A stretch of 64,000 bases of DNA. It comes from Acanthosepion lycidas. Lineage: Eukaryota; Mollusca; Cephalopoda; Sepiida; Sepiidae. The stretch lies in assembly GCA_963932145.1 (NCBI GenBank), contig OZ010595.1:90815565-90879564 (forward strand), in the 5' to 3' direction. Positions 27,401-33,800 of this stretch are shown in pieces. The notes beneath the pieces are model-generated. The model had not been told where the DNA came from and did not search any database. It worked only from the letters and a program-made list of their open reading frames with translations. The number at the start of each line of letters is the position of its first letter. The first letter of the stretch is position 1. The position numbers and the translations under genes are program-made.

Positions 27401-29633
27401 TGACTGGATAAAACCTGGTGCTGTGGTCATTGATTGTGGCATCAATTCAATACCAGGTTATTATTAAAAATCTTTTTATTTTCTATAATACCATCTTACC
27501 TCTGCCCACTTAATTAATTAACTGAAGTGCCATGTAGGAAGATTTTCTCTAACTGGGTTGGGTGGGCATGTCTTTCTTGGAAGAATAACTCCTTCAACCA
27601 GCTCAAGATGGCATTTGAGGTTAGCACCATTCATGCTAGTCATCCACCTTTCAGAAAAGTCCTTGAAAGAAAGCCTTTCCTTTCCACCCTGATTTCATCC
27701 TTTTGCTAGAGCTAATAAAAAAAAAAAAAAAAAAAAGCAACCAGATGAAATAAATAAAAATCAATCAATAACTTAATTCATCCTCATAAAACTAATGAAT
27801 GGATCTGGGAAAGATAAACTCATTCACCTCCATCATAGCACACATACAAGAGGCAAATTCAGGAACGAAAGTACAACTTTATTCTTACTCCAGGCAAGAC
27901 AACTTCTGGGAAATGGCTCAACCCTACCAAAGGCATTGGACTAATCCAAATTTATCAGCATTCGATGTTCTCTTTTTTGTGCAAACCAAATAAAGGTTAT
28001 CTTAGTCTGTTTGTTTACAACACAAGTCTGTTCAGAGGGAAACGAGAATATCAAGCAGTGTCTGTAAATGCTGTGCCAGGAATATGGCCAAACTGCATTA
28101 AACAAAGGTCTAAAAATTACCAATCCTGTAGCCCTCCATGTTTGTTCATGTGAATTTCCAGCAGCCTCAAGTTGTGTAGGGCAAACCATTATACCCAGAT
28201 TTTTATCCTTCCTGCTTGCTATGTGACCCTCACTAGTCTTGAAGTGAGGAAAGACTGGCCAAGAACTGAGATGCACTAATAGTACCAAAATTTCCTGCAT
28301 ATGCCATCATACACCATGAGGGCTCTTCTATCCACTGATGTGACATGTGCAATATAGCCAATCAGAGGCACACTAAAGTTCCTCCACATGCATTTGTGGC
28401 CATTATTCATTGCCTCAGTAGACATTCCTTCTGACTACCTGATGAGTTTGGTTCTTGGTAAGCAAGGCTAACTTGGCCATATCTAGTTAGCTTATCATTA
28501 TCTCCTGATTTGACAGTCTTCTAGTGACTTTTGTGCTGCTAGTCTCTCTAGATTAAGTTGTCTGCTATAGGTGGCAAAAGACCTGATAGTATCATTAAGG
28601 TGTTCCCACTACTTATCCCCAAGCACAGAATCCATCAGTACCCATTGTATTGTTAGGATTTCTGGGACCAGCTGCTACTTTGTTGAATTTCCAAGTCAGG
28701 TAATCTAGGCTTACTTATAAGGTTATGTGGGCCTGGACAAACCTGTGGTCTGAATAAACTACACTTAGATAAGATAACCTAGGAGATTCTCCTAGTTGGA
28801 GAATATGGCACTGAACCTCGGCTTTTCAAGTCAACTCTACCCGCTTCAGATATTCATTTTTGAAATTTATCAACCAGATGGAGTCTGGTGATTTTTTTTT
28901 TTTTTTTTTTTTTTGAGAAACGTTTCTACTCTTATTAGAAACCTTGTGATAAGTCTCAAGCAAGGATGGTATCTCAATCACCCACTAAACAGTTCTGACA
29001 ATATCACAAATTTATCTGTGCCATGCTGTAGACCAACATTCGGTTATGAACATCATAAAAGTTTGGCCCAGGGCAATTCCCAAAGCTATTCAAATGGCTA
29101 CCTTATTTTGTAGTAGGCTATATTGCAGGAAATATTTTTTTGAAAGAAATGGATTGTAATTTTTTTTTTTTTTGGCTTGCAGAAATTGTTGATTAAATAT
29201 TGATTTTTTTTTTTGGCTTGCAGATTTTTTTTTTGGCTTGCAGAAATTGTTGATTAAATATTAAAATCTCAGGAAGCAGATTTTTTAAAGGCTAAATTTC
29301 AGTACCTGGGTTTAAATGCAAACATTGCCCCATCATTTAGGTGAAAAAGATGCCATATAAAAGAAATCCCATCATTTAGGTGAAAAAGATGCCATATAAA
29401 AGAAATTCTTGAAAGATTGGATACAAAAATATGCATATTTTACCTGTGTTATCTTTTCAGATGAGACCAAGAAGAGTGGAAAGAGACTGGTTGGTGATGT
29501 TGATTATCAAGCTGCAAAAGAAGTGGCCGGTTGGATAACGCCAGTACCTGGAGGGGTTGGACCGATGACAGTGGCTATGTTGTTACAGAACACTGTAGAG
29601 AGTGCTAAGAATAACCTTAAACAAGCTGTTTGA
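2884..29633 (+). CDS. MTHFD: Bifunctional methylenetetrahydrofolate dehydrogenase/cyclohydrolase, MTHFD1-type D/C domain only, nine exons
   Basis: The enzyme oxidises 5,10-methylene-THF to 5,10-methenyl-THF and hydrolyses that to 10-formyl-THF. Nine exons (227, 85, 114, 60, 77, 101, 137, 112 and 173 nt) join in frame to 361 residues plus TGA. Residues 1-63 form a basic, Ser/Thr-rich presequence with its first acidic residue at D60. Residues 64-361 align along their length with the human MTHFD1 D/C domain at a constant offset of 62. The YxxxK motif Y114/K118, Q162 and D187 (human Y52, K56, Q100, D125) are present. So are R235 and S259 (human R173, S197), which bind the NADP phosphate. The C-terminal motif [14 protein letters not shown] is intact. 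There is no formyl-THF synthetase domain: the ORF stops where the linker would begin, and AATAAA follows. CHSKT-type cofactor residues favour NADP over the NAD-dependent MTHFD2 type. The mitochondrial location is inferred. Comparisons are from memory of the family. Confidence 0.93.
2890..2913 (+). promoter_or_regulatory. Two CACGTG E-boxes, 18 bp apart
   Basis: Canonical E-boxes lie at 2890-2895 and 2908-2913, inside the first codons of the MTHFD reading frame. A third occurs at about 3359-3364 in intron 1. MYC/USF-type factors bind this sequence, and one-carbon genes are known MYC targets in vertebrates. Codon content could also produce the motif by chance. Confidence 0.3.
3588..3643. repeat. 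Perfect 56-bp palindrome
   Basis: Two 28-bp arms meet with no spacer. The arms begin and end with TTAA and carry AGTGACTATAAATT inside. I found no mismatch by eye. It could be a tiny MITE with TTAA ends (piggyBac-like) or a young inverted duplication. In RNA it would fold into a long hairpin. Confidence 0.9.
5651..5968 (-). mobile_element. tRNA-derived SINE, family B, minus strand
   Basis: Read on the minus strand, it has a tRNA-like head ending near 5968 (GGATTAAAGTGTTGG, later GTGAGTTCAAGCCC as a B-box-like segment). It also has the shared middle (ATTAAAGGATTCA) and the family tail (CAACAAAGATGG...). Copies of the same layout lie near 14841, 25787, 51600, 54945, 58156 and 59455. Confidence 0.7.
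7738..7770 (+). repeat. Poly-T tract (33 T)
   Basis: This is an uninterrupted T homopolymer in intron 1. Read on the minus strand it could be the A-tail of a lost retroelement, but no body is recognisable beside it. Confidence 0.9.
8213..8415 (+). mobile_element. tRNA-derived SINE, family A
   Basis: The A-box-like segment is TAGCTAAATGGTATAGCA (8238-8255) and the B-box-like segment is GGTTCCATTCC (8297-8307). A shared body (TGAGATTTCTCTGACATTCAG) and the tail GTAAATGTTGATATTG follow. The same element occurs inverted at 21851-22040 and forward at 22124-22303. The polymerase III promoter layout and multiple copies support a SINE. Confidence 0.75.
8433..8483. repeat. GTAT/AT microsatellite
   Basis: Tetranucleotide GTAT units grade into an AT run directly after the family-A SINE, which suggests growth from its tail. 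Confidence 0.85.
8569..8613. repeat. (CA)n microsatellite
   Basis: This is an uninterrupted CA run of about 45 bp followed by GT-rich sequence, so the junction itself is a short inverted repeat. Confidence 0.95.
8614..10236. other. MTHFD intron 1, middle part
   Basis: This is mostly unique-looking AT-rich DNA with a T tract at 8661-8678 and a TA run at about 8890-8910. A one-sided fragment at about 9605-9642 (GAGGGGGGCTGGAAGG) resembles the terminal repeat of the small MITE at 19137-19283. No coding sequence was recognised. Confidence 0.5.
10237..10903. repeat. Tandem duplicated block, copy A
   Basis: It begins ACCTCCACAGATTCACAATACC and runs through the TAACTACCCA segment near 10783. It aligns, with divergence, to copy B, which starts at 10964. 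The shared order includes the ACCTCCAC start, the AGTAAATAAAAT-type segment, a TTTCA segment, the TTAATCTG/TTAATCTC segment and TAACTACCCA. A short internal exact duplication (GATTTAAAATTTAATTAATCT, twice) lies at about 10541-10581. Confidence 0.65.
10904..10963. repeat. (AT)n microsatellite
   Basis: This is a pure AT run of about 60 bp separating the two copies of the tandem duplicated block. Confidence 0.95.
11098..11176. mobile_element. Mariner-type palindromic MITE, copy 1 (79 bp)
   Basis: The terminal inverted repeats begin TTAGGTTGGTGCAAAAATAA and TA flanks both ends. The arms extend to about 30 bp (ATGTCG...) before a short loop. It belongs to the same family as the copies at 25047, 31646, 43383 and 49769. 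The ends closely resemble human MADE1/Hsmar1 ends as I recall them. Confidence 0.9.
11767..13121 (+). pseudogene. LINE ORF1, gag-like protein with three zinc knuckles, one frameshift
   Basis: The likely start is the ATG at 11767. The frame breaks near 11870 in an A-rich run (GCAAAAAAGCATTAACAG) and continues in another frame to the stop at 13119-13121. Three zinc knuckles are encoded at about 12300-12470: CX2CX4HX4C ([14 protein letters not shown]), then CX2CX6HX3C, then CX2CX3HX6C. This arrangement is typical of ORF1 in the jockey/I group. The C-terminal part is rich in K, N, E and S. The protein would bind RNA in the retrotransposon particle. The frameshift makes it nonfunctional as it stands. 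Confidence 0.8.
13132..13713 (+). pseudogene. LINE ORF2, endonuclease domain only (reverse transcriptase deleted)
   Basis: The ATG lies 10 nt after the ORF1 stop, as is usual for this group. Motifs of the apurinic-like endonuclease appear in order: a [10 protein letters not shown] start, CLQET near residue 36 (metal-binding Glu), [12 protein letters not shown] near residue 130 (catalytic Asp and Asn), and an SSID motif near the C-terminus. The ORF ends at residue 193, directly after the endonuclease. A full ORF2 of this type has a reverse transcriptase and is several times longer, so this is a deletion derivative. Confidence 0.85.
14461..15616. other. MTHFD intron 1, 3' end
   Basis: It contains a TA run at about 14704-14729, a SINE at 14841-15089, and the polypyrimidine tract plus TTTTTCAG acceptor (AG at 15615-15616) of exon 2. 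Confidence 0.7.
14841..15089 (+). mobile_element. tRNA-derived SINE, family B
   Basis: The head reads CCATTGGTTTATGAATTTGG. It is followed by a degraded B-box (GAATTCAATCCC), the TAGATTAAATAAAGAGTT middle and the ACAACAAAGATGAGGAC tail. It is colinear with the copy at 51600-51890. Confidence 0.75.
15617..15701 (+). CDS. MTHFD: MTHFD exon 2
   Basis: It completes codon 76 and encodes residues 77-104 (EIRSTLK ... LAIVQ), matching the human IRARLK ... LAILQ region. The acceptor is TTTTTCAG, the donor GTAAAT, and the exon ends in phase 0. Confidence 0.93.
15702..16862. other. MTHFD intron 2
   Basis: 1161 bp of AT-rich DNA with a T tract near 15996-16016 and (CA)n runs near 16405-16425 and 16731-16768. 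No mobile element was recognised. Confidence 0.8.
16863..16976 (+). CDS. MTHFD: MTHFD exon 3 (catalytic YxxxK)
   Basis: It encodes residues 105-142. [14 protein letters not shown] carries Y114 and K118, equivalent to human Y52 and K56. The Lys is central to both dehydrogenase and cyclohydrolase chemistry. The donor is GTGAGT and both ends are in phase 0. Confidence 0.95.
16977..18787. other. MTHFD intron 3
   Basis: 1811 bp with long T tracts (about 17024-17049, 17882-17899 and 18324-18349). A small inverted repeat (GATGGTCATC ... GATGACCAT) lies near 17691-17721. No gene or recognised element. Confidence 0.75.
18788..18847 (+). CDS. MTHFD: MTHFD exon 4
   Basis: It encodes residues 143-162, ending in [11 protein letters not shown]162 corresponds to human Q100. 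The exon is 60 nt with phase 0 at both ends and a GTAAAA donor. Confidence 0.94.
18886..18961 (-). mobile_element. SINE family B tail fragment
   Basis: Read on the minus strand it matches the family tail: CTGAAGAAGACTGG, then TGAAATG, then GATGAGGAC. The tRNA-like head is missing. Confidence 0.6.
19137..19283. mobile_element. Small MITE with mariner-like terminal inverted repeats
   Basis: The left end AGGGGGTGCTGAAAAGTTC is mirrored, imperfectly, by GAATTTTGCAGTACCTCC at the right. TATA-type sequence flanks both ends. The arms are diverged, so this is an old copy. A related one-sided fragment lies at about 9605-9642. Confidence 0.55.
20004..20080 (+). CDS. MTHFD: MTHFD exon 5 (catalytic Asp)
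   Basis: It encodes residues 163-187 and two bases of Gly188. The motif KDVDG places D187 at human D125. The donor is GTAAGT and the exon ends in phase 2. Confidence 0.94.
20081..20561. other. MTHFD intron 5
   Basis: 481 bp of AT-rich DNA with T tracts before the TTTAAG acceptor. Nothing else was recognised. Confidence 0.85.
20562..20662 (+). CDS. MTHFD: MTHFD exon 6
   Basis: It completes Gly188 and encodes residues 189-221. NAGKLALGD and [13 protein letters not shown] match the MTHFD1 NAGKLARGD and PCTPKGCLELI region. The donor is GTGAGA and the exon ends in phase 1. Confidence 0.94.
21851..22040 (-). mobile_element. tRNA-derived SINE, family A, minus strand
   Basis: Read on the minus strand it has the A-box-like TAGCTAAATAGTATAGAA, the B-box-like GGTTCGAGTCC (an excellent consensus match) and the shared body. 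It faces the forward copy at 22124-22303 across about 83 bp. Confidence 0.78.
22124..22303 (+). mobile_element. tRNA-derived SINE, family A
   Basis: A-box-like TAGCCAAACGGTATAGCA and B-box-like GATTCAATTCC are followed by the same body and tail as the copy at 8213. It is the second half of the inverted pair. Confidence 0.78.
24383..24428. repeat. (AT)n microsatellite
   Basis: A pure AT run followed by a short GT run, directly before the MITE at 24442. Confidence 0.95.
24442..24572. mobile_element. MITE with AACCCGGATATAAGAG terminal repeats and an internal third copy
   Basis: TGTAACCCGGATATAAGAGA at the left (about 24443-24466) is mirrored by TCTCTTATATCCGGGTTACA at the right (about 24552-24572). 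A third, inward copy lies at about 24483-24501. GGACCAGAGAA also occurs twice. It resembles Tc1/mariner/pogo-type non-autonomous elements with GTAACCC ends. The family assignment is uncertain. Confidence 0.65.
25047..25136. mobile_element. Mariner-type palindromic MITE, copy 2 (90 bp)
   Basis: TTAGGTTGGTGCAAAAATAA ends are flanked by TA on both sides. The left arm carries an extra ATGACGTA block that is not matched on the right, so the hairpin has a bulge. Confidence 0.9.
25326..25462 (+). CDS. MTHFD: MTHFD exon 7 (cofactor-binding)
   Basis: It encodes residues 223-267. GRSKIVGAP carries R235 and TVCHSKT carries S259, equivalent to human R173 and S197 that bind the NADP 2'-phosphate. The acceptor is CTGTAG, the donor GTAAGT, and the exon ends in phase 0. 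Confidence 0.95.
25675..25786 (-). mobile_element. SINE family B tail fragment, minus strand
   Basis: Read on the minus strand it contains GAAGAAGGTCGAAGC, AACATTGTGATAAACATGGC and GATGAGGACAGTAGTCCG, which is the family-B tail. It abuts the head of the forward copy at 25787 without a gap. Confidence 0.7.
25787..26105 (+). mobile_element. tRNA-derived SINE, family B
   Basis: CATGGCACTGTGGATAAAGG head, GTGAGTTCAATACC B-box, ATAAAGGGTTCGGTTTGACA middle and AATGAGGACAATAGTCTAAA tail. It is very similar to the copy at 58156-58480. Confidence 0.82.
27345..27456 (+). CDS. MTHFD: MTHFD exon 8
   Basis: It encodes residues 268-304 and one base of codon 305: [20 protein letters not shown] and VVIDCGIN, typical of the NADP-binding lobe. 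The donor CAG|GTTATT is weaker than the others. The exon ends in phase 1. Confidence 0.94.
29161..29272 (+). repeat. Triplicated T-tract plus GGCTTGCAG (acceptor-like) motif
   Basis: A poly-T tract followed by GGCTTGCAG occurs three times (CAG ends near 29182, 29223 and 29243). Two of the three are followed by AAATTGTTGATTAAATATT. Each copy looks like a 3' splice site. Use of one after exon 8 would add four residues and then TAA. Confidence 0.85.
29329..29406 (+). repeat. 39-bp exact tandem duplication
   Basis: CCCATCATTTAGGTGAAAAA... is repeated twice without a mismatch (29329-29367 and 29368-29406). It ends 54 bases before exon 9, where a branch point would be expected. Confidence 0.95.
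29461..29633 (+). CDS. MTHFD: MTHFD exon 9 (C-terminus and stop)
   Basis: It completes Asp305 and encodes residues 306-361: RLVGDVDY, then [14 protein letters not shown], then [13 protein letters not shown] and TGA. The TVESAK helix is MTHFD1-like. In the trifunctional enzyme a linker to the synthetase domain would follow. Here the frame stops. Confidence 0.96.
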
Positions 29634-29661
29634 CTTTGTGGTGAAGAATGAAAAAAAGCTG

Positions 29662-29667
29662 AATAAA
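29662..29667 (+). promoter_or_regulatory. Poly(A) signal AATAAA of the MTHFD gene
   Basis: Canonical AATAAA 28 bases after the stop codon, followed by T-rich sequence. The implied 3' UTR is only about 50 bases. Confidence 0.8.
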
Positions 29668-29689
29668 ATATTTTTCCTTTTATACTCTG

Positions 29690-30786
29690 CTTCTATTTTT
29701 TTTTTCTTTTTATACATATAATACAATACATCTTTTAGTAGTAATCTAATCGATGCTGAATTGGTTCACCTCATTTGTTTCTCCAGGTCAACTGATGATA
29801 TACTGACTATTAAACACAGTACTAGATTGGTGTTGAGATCAAGTTGCAATTGGGCATGGGCACCTCAAGGCTGTGTGATGGTTAAGCAACCCTGATCCTC
29901 AGTGGGTATCCCATACTTCCAGCCTTATGTCTCATCTAAGCTACACTTGAAAATCACTACAGTTGAGTTTCACTAAATTATAAACACCATGCATTAAAAT
30001 TTCAGCCTTTTGCATTATTTTGAAATTTATCGACAAGGTGGAGCAGTGATTTTTTTTTTTTTTTTTTAGTTAAAAGCACAAACCCTTGGAGAACTAAAAT
30101 CATTTACTGAAAATAAATGCAATAAAATTGACATCTAATTAAAATGTTTTTTAAAGATATACATTATGTATGGACACCTGTCTTCAGAAATTTTTCTTTG
30201 TGCATAATTTTTTAAAAATTTTAATTACAGAATTTATGGAACTTAATTGTATCAATTCCACCCTTTTTAAGTAAGAATCAAACAAAAGCTCAATACACAG
30301 CAAACATCAATATTTTAGTAAGAATGCGGATTTGTAATTATGGCTGTTCATACATGACATTAAGATAAGGGCCATAACTATGGTAAATCTAAAACCAGAA
30401 ACTATCTAAAATCCAATAAAAACAGATACAGAGAGTATTTAAGTTTCAAGATTACTGGGTTACAATATAGTTTCTCATTATTTTCATGGCTAAAAACCAC
30501 ACAGAACTATATTTTTTTGAAGATAACACTGCAGTGGAGTAAAAAGAAAAAAAACTTACAGGTAATTTGAAAGATTTTTTAAATACAAAGTATTTTTAAT
30601 CTACTAGCTTGAAATTAAAAGTAAGCTAAGTTTTTTCATTTTTAAATTCATTTTAAACCTTAGGTTTTTTGTTTTTTTTGTGATGGTGCCTACATCAATC
30701 TAAGATTCACAAAGAAACAATTCACACAACTTATGAAAATTTGGATGCATTAAAGACAAAAACTAGACAGAGACTCAGCTAAAACA
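29690..30786. other. Convergent intergenic region between MTHFD and RPS25
   Basis: About 1.1 kb of AT-rich DNA between the poly(A) signals of two converging genes. It holds a short repeat at 30021-30067 (AAATTTATCGACAAGGTGGAG then poly-T) shared with 28861-28914. No coding signal. Confidence 0.7.
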
Positions 30787-30792
30787 TTTATT
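30787..30792 (-). promoter_or_regulatory. Poly(A) signal AATAAA of RPS25
   Basis: AATAAA on the minus strand, about a dozen bases after the RPS25 stop codon, giving a very short 3' UTR as is usual for ribosomal protein mRNAs. Confidence 0.85.
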
Positions 30793-30803
30793 CATAAACA
30801 TCT

Positions 30804-30877
30804 TTAGGCTGCTTCTTCCTTTGTGTTTCTGGTGTAAATGATCTGTGCATGATGTTTCGACACAAGCTTGATCTTAC
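30804..30877 (-). CDS. RPS25: RPS25 exon 4
   Basis: It encodes the last residues ([23 protein letters not shown] type end) and TAA. The acceptor is CTTTTCCAG. It begins in phase 1, completing the Gly codon split from exon 3. Confidence 0.95.
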
Positions 30878-33800
30878 CTGGAAAAGAAAGAAAAGAGAAT
30901 CAAATCAAAAAGTGCATTAGACAAGCTAACCTCAAATACTTTTATTCTGGCTCTTGATAAAAAGTTGATATTTCAACAAATTCAGATGCCAAATCAATTG
31001 ATAATGTCAATCAGCTTCAATTGCACCATTAATGTAGGTATGACATACTGGGATCAAAAGAACTAGGAATAAAATGGTAGTTGACCACAGGCCACACACT
31101 ATTTTCAGATACAGAAAACACCCACACCCACACTCCAAAAAGCAAGAGTTTAGATGCCAAGATGCAAACAACAGAATTTGTCCAGGAAAGTCGTTTCACA
31201 TAAACAGCAACTTTTTAGCTAAAGCCTTATCTGGCAGATGATCAAACAAATTATTTTTCAGATTAGCCAAGATGATAAACTAGTGTCAATTAACATACTC
31301 CTTTATAAGTTGTATGAAAAGTGTGCACTTACCCATAGAATGCAATTCTCTTAAAGCCAATTTAGCTAATGAGCCTCTGATCTTTAATCTTTCACTGACA
31401 ACAGAGGGAGTGATCAATTTGTAACTGGTCACCTCTTTATAGAGTTTGTCATATGTAGCTTTGTCAAAGAACACCAAATTGTTCAACTTGTCTCTGACTT
31501 TCCCTTTTGACCACTTCTGCAAGACAAAAAAAAGAAAAGGAAATTAGAAATTCACAACCAAGATATAATTCGAACACTAAAGCTTTCAGCTAAAAAGGCC
31601 AAGTAAATAACTTCCAATAATTTTTTGTAAAATACATCTATAATATTAGGTTGGTGCAAAAATAATGACGTAATAATGTCAAAAAGGAAATTATGCCATT
31701 ATTTTTGCACCAACCTAATACCCCACCATTATATATATATATATATATACACACGCACAAGGAGCAAACATCTAACAAAAGAAGATTTTACATCTCATGA
31801 AATATTATGGCAGTGAATATGCAGATCTTTATAAAAATCTACCACATCAGATACATTTACACTGCTGTTTTATCTCTTCACAGAACCCATCTCTTATCCA
31901 GCAAAGAATGGTTCTAGACGCCTTTTACAGTCTTCCATGCATGATTAAAAAAACAAAAACAAACAAACAAACTGAGGCTGCATGATGTGAAAATCTCCCA
32001 AACAAATTGTAAGTCATTTGGTATTAAAGTGTGTAGTTTAGTATTATTGTTCTAATAGAAATTTATGCCCTTTCTCAATTGATTTTTTTTTTTGGTACTT
32101 GTTGGAACTCTTAGGATTTAATCCTTTCCCAATCTAGTCAGTTCTTACACTTTTTCAAGACCAGTATTTGGCACAATTAGAACTTGTTCATGCAATCTCT
32201 TGCATCATACAAGACTCCTATGAAATTATTTTGCAAGTCACTATTTCTAATGCACAACTTTTCCCAACATCCCCCCCCCCAGATATGTAAAAATAGTTAC
32301 CTTCATGAAAATGTAAACAGAGATAGCATGATGAAAAAGACGCCGAACTTGACGAAAACAAGTTTTTATTGTCTAATGTTCATATTATTATTGAAGAGGA
32401 AAGTATTTTTTTTTTTTACATTTTTCTAATCGCTCATAGCACGTCCGAAATTTGTTAAAAATCTTGTTTTTTTTTGTTAAAAAAAAAAAAAAAAAAAAAA
32501 AATGAAAATCTGACTGATATTTTAAAAATGAATTTATTTTTTTTGTACTTAGCTTTCATCTTTATGTTTACGATGCTTTATGGAAAATATAAAGAAATTA
32601 AAAAATAAGACTTACGAGTGAGATTAAATTTCATAAGAAAAAGGTATAATTAATTTATAGGTACCTTTCTTATAAAATACTATAATTTTATGTACATTTA
32701 CTGTGTTATTTGTATTTCCATTCATTTTATTAATTTTGATATTTCATTTATGGAAAAATGTCATAACCGAGATTAATATAAAAATAAGATCATATAAATT
32801 AAAGTTTAGCAGTAGTTAAATTTCATAAGATGATACTGATACTTATAGGTACCCTTCTCAGTTGAAATTGAAAAATCAAATTAACTTCTCCATTTGTGTT
32901 TCGCAAAAGTAAAGGCCTTAACAGCGGAGAACAATGCTGAACTAAAATAATGCAACTAAATTGTATTCTGGTTGGTCTTCCATACTTTATAATTACTGCC
33001 CGATTATAAGCACAAAAATTACATTTTTTAATTACCATGGCTCTTCTGATTGGTCCAAACGATACAATTTTCAAAGTGCTAGACAATGACGATCTCATCT
33101 GGACACCTTGAAAGGTTGATGTTGCTTTTAACTAATGCTATATTTTTAAAAACTTAAATGTAAAAATCTATTATAATTAAAGAAATAACAAATAATTGTA
33201 TTAAAAATACAATTTTCATTGAAAAATTTTTTTGCTTTCAGAAAATATTGTCCATATTCATAAAAACAACTGAAAACAAATAAAAGCATTTGAAATTAAT
33301 GTTTTATTGAGTTTTGTATGTTACAATTCAGAGCTGATTTTCAGGTACGTTGGCTCCAATTAAATAAAAAAAAAAAAATTTGCATTCTTCAAAGACTTGT
33401 GCTTTTAACTATTGTAATCACTAAGCCCTGCGTGCTCGAATTTCTAGAGTTTTTTTTATAAAATTAGTTATGTATATAAAAAAATATTTCTGCCATGACT
33501 TTAATAAAAGAAAAAAAAAAAAAAAAAAAAAAAATAATGAAAGAATCAATGCAAAATGGACATGGCAAGTGCACACACACATGCATTATTTAGAAGGTGG
33601 TGTAAAATAATTTAAGTACCTTCTTTTTAGCTTTACCACCAGAACCTCCTTCCTTCTTTTTCTTTTCGGGCTGTTTGCCCGATTTACCTCCTTTACTGTC
33701 TGCCTTCTTGGGTGGCTGAAATGACAAGTGAAGAAAAAATTAAAACTACTAAATACAAATTGGTCAGGAAAAAAAAAAAAAGTTTTTGTAAATCCTTCCC

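Larger units (their letters stand above)
27457..29460. other. MTHFD intron 8
   Basis: 2004 bp. It includes an A run at 27717-27736, a segment at about 28861-28914 shared with 30021-30067, three decoy-like acceptor motifs at about 29161-29252, and a 39-bp exact tandem duplication at 29329-29406. Confidence 0.75.
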
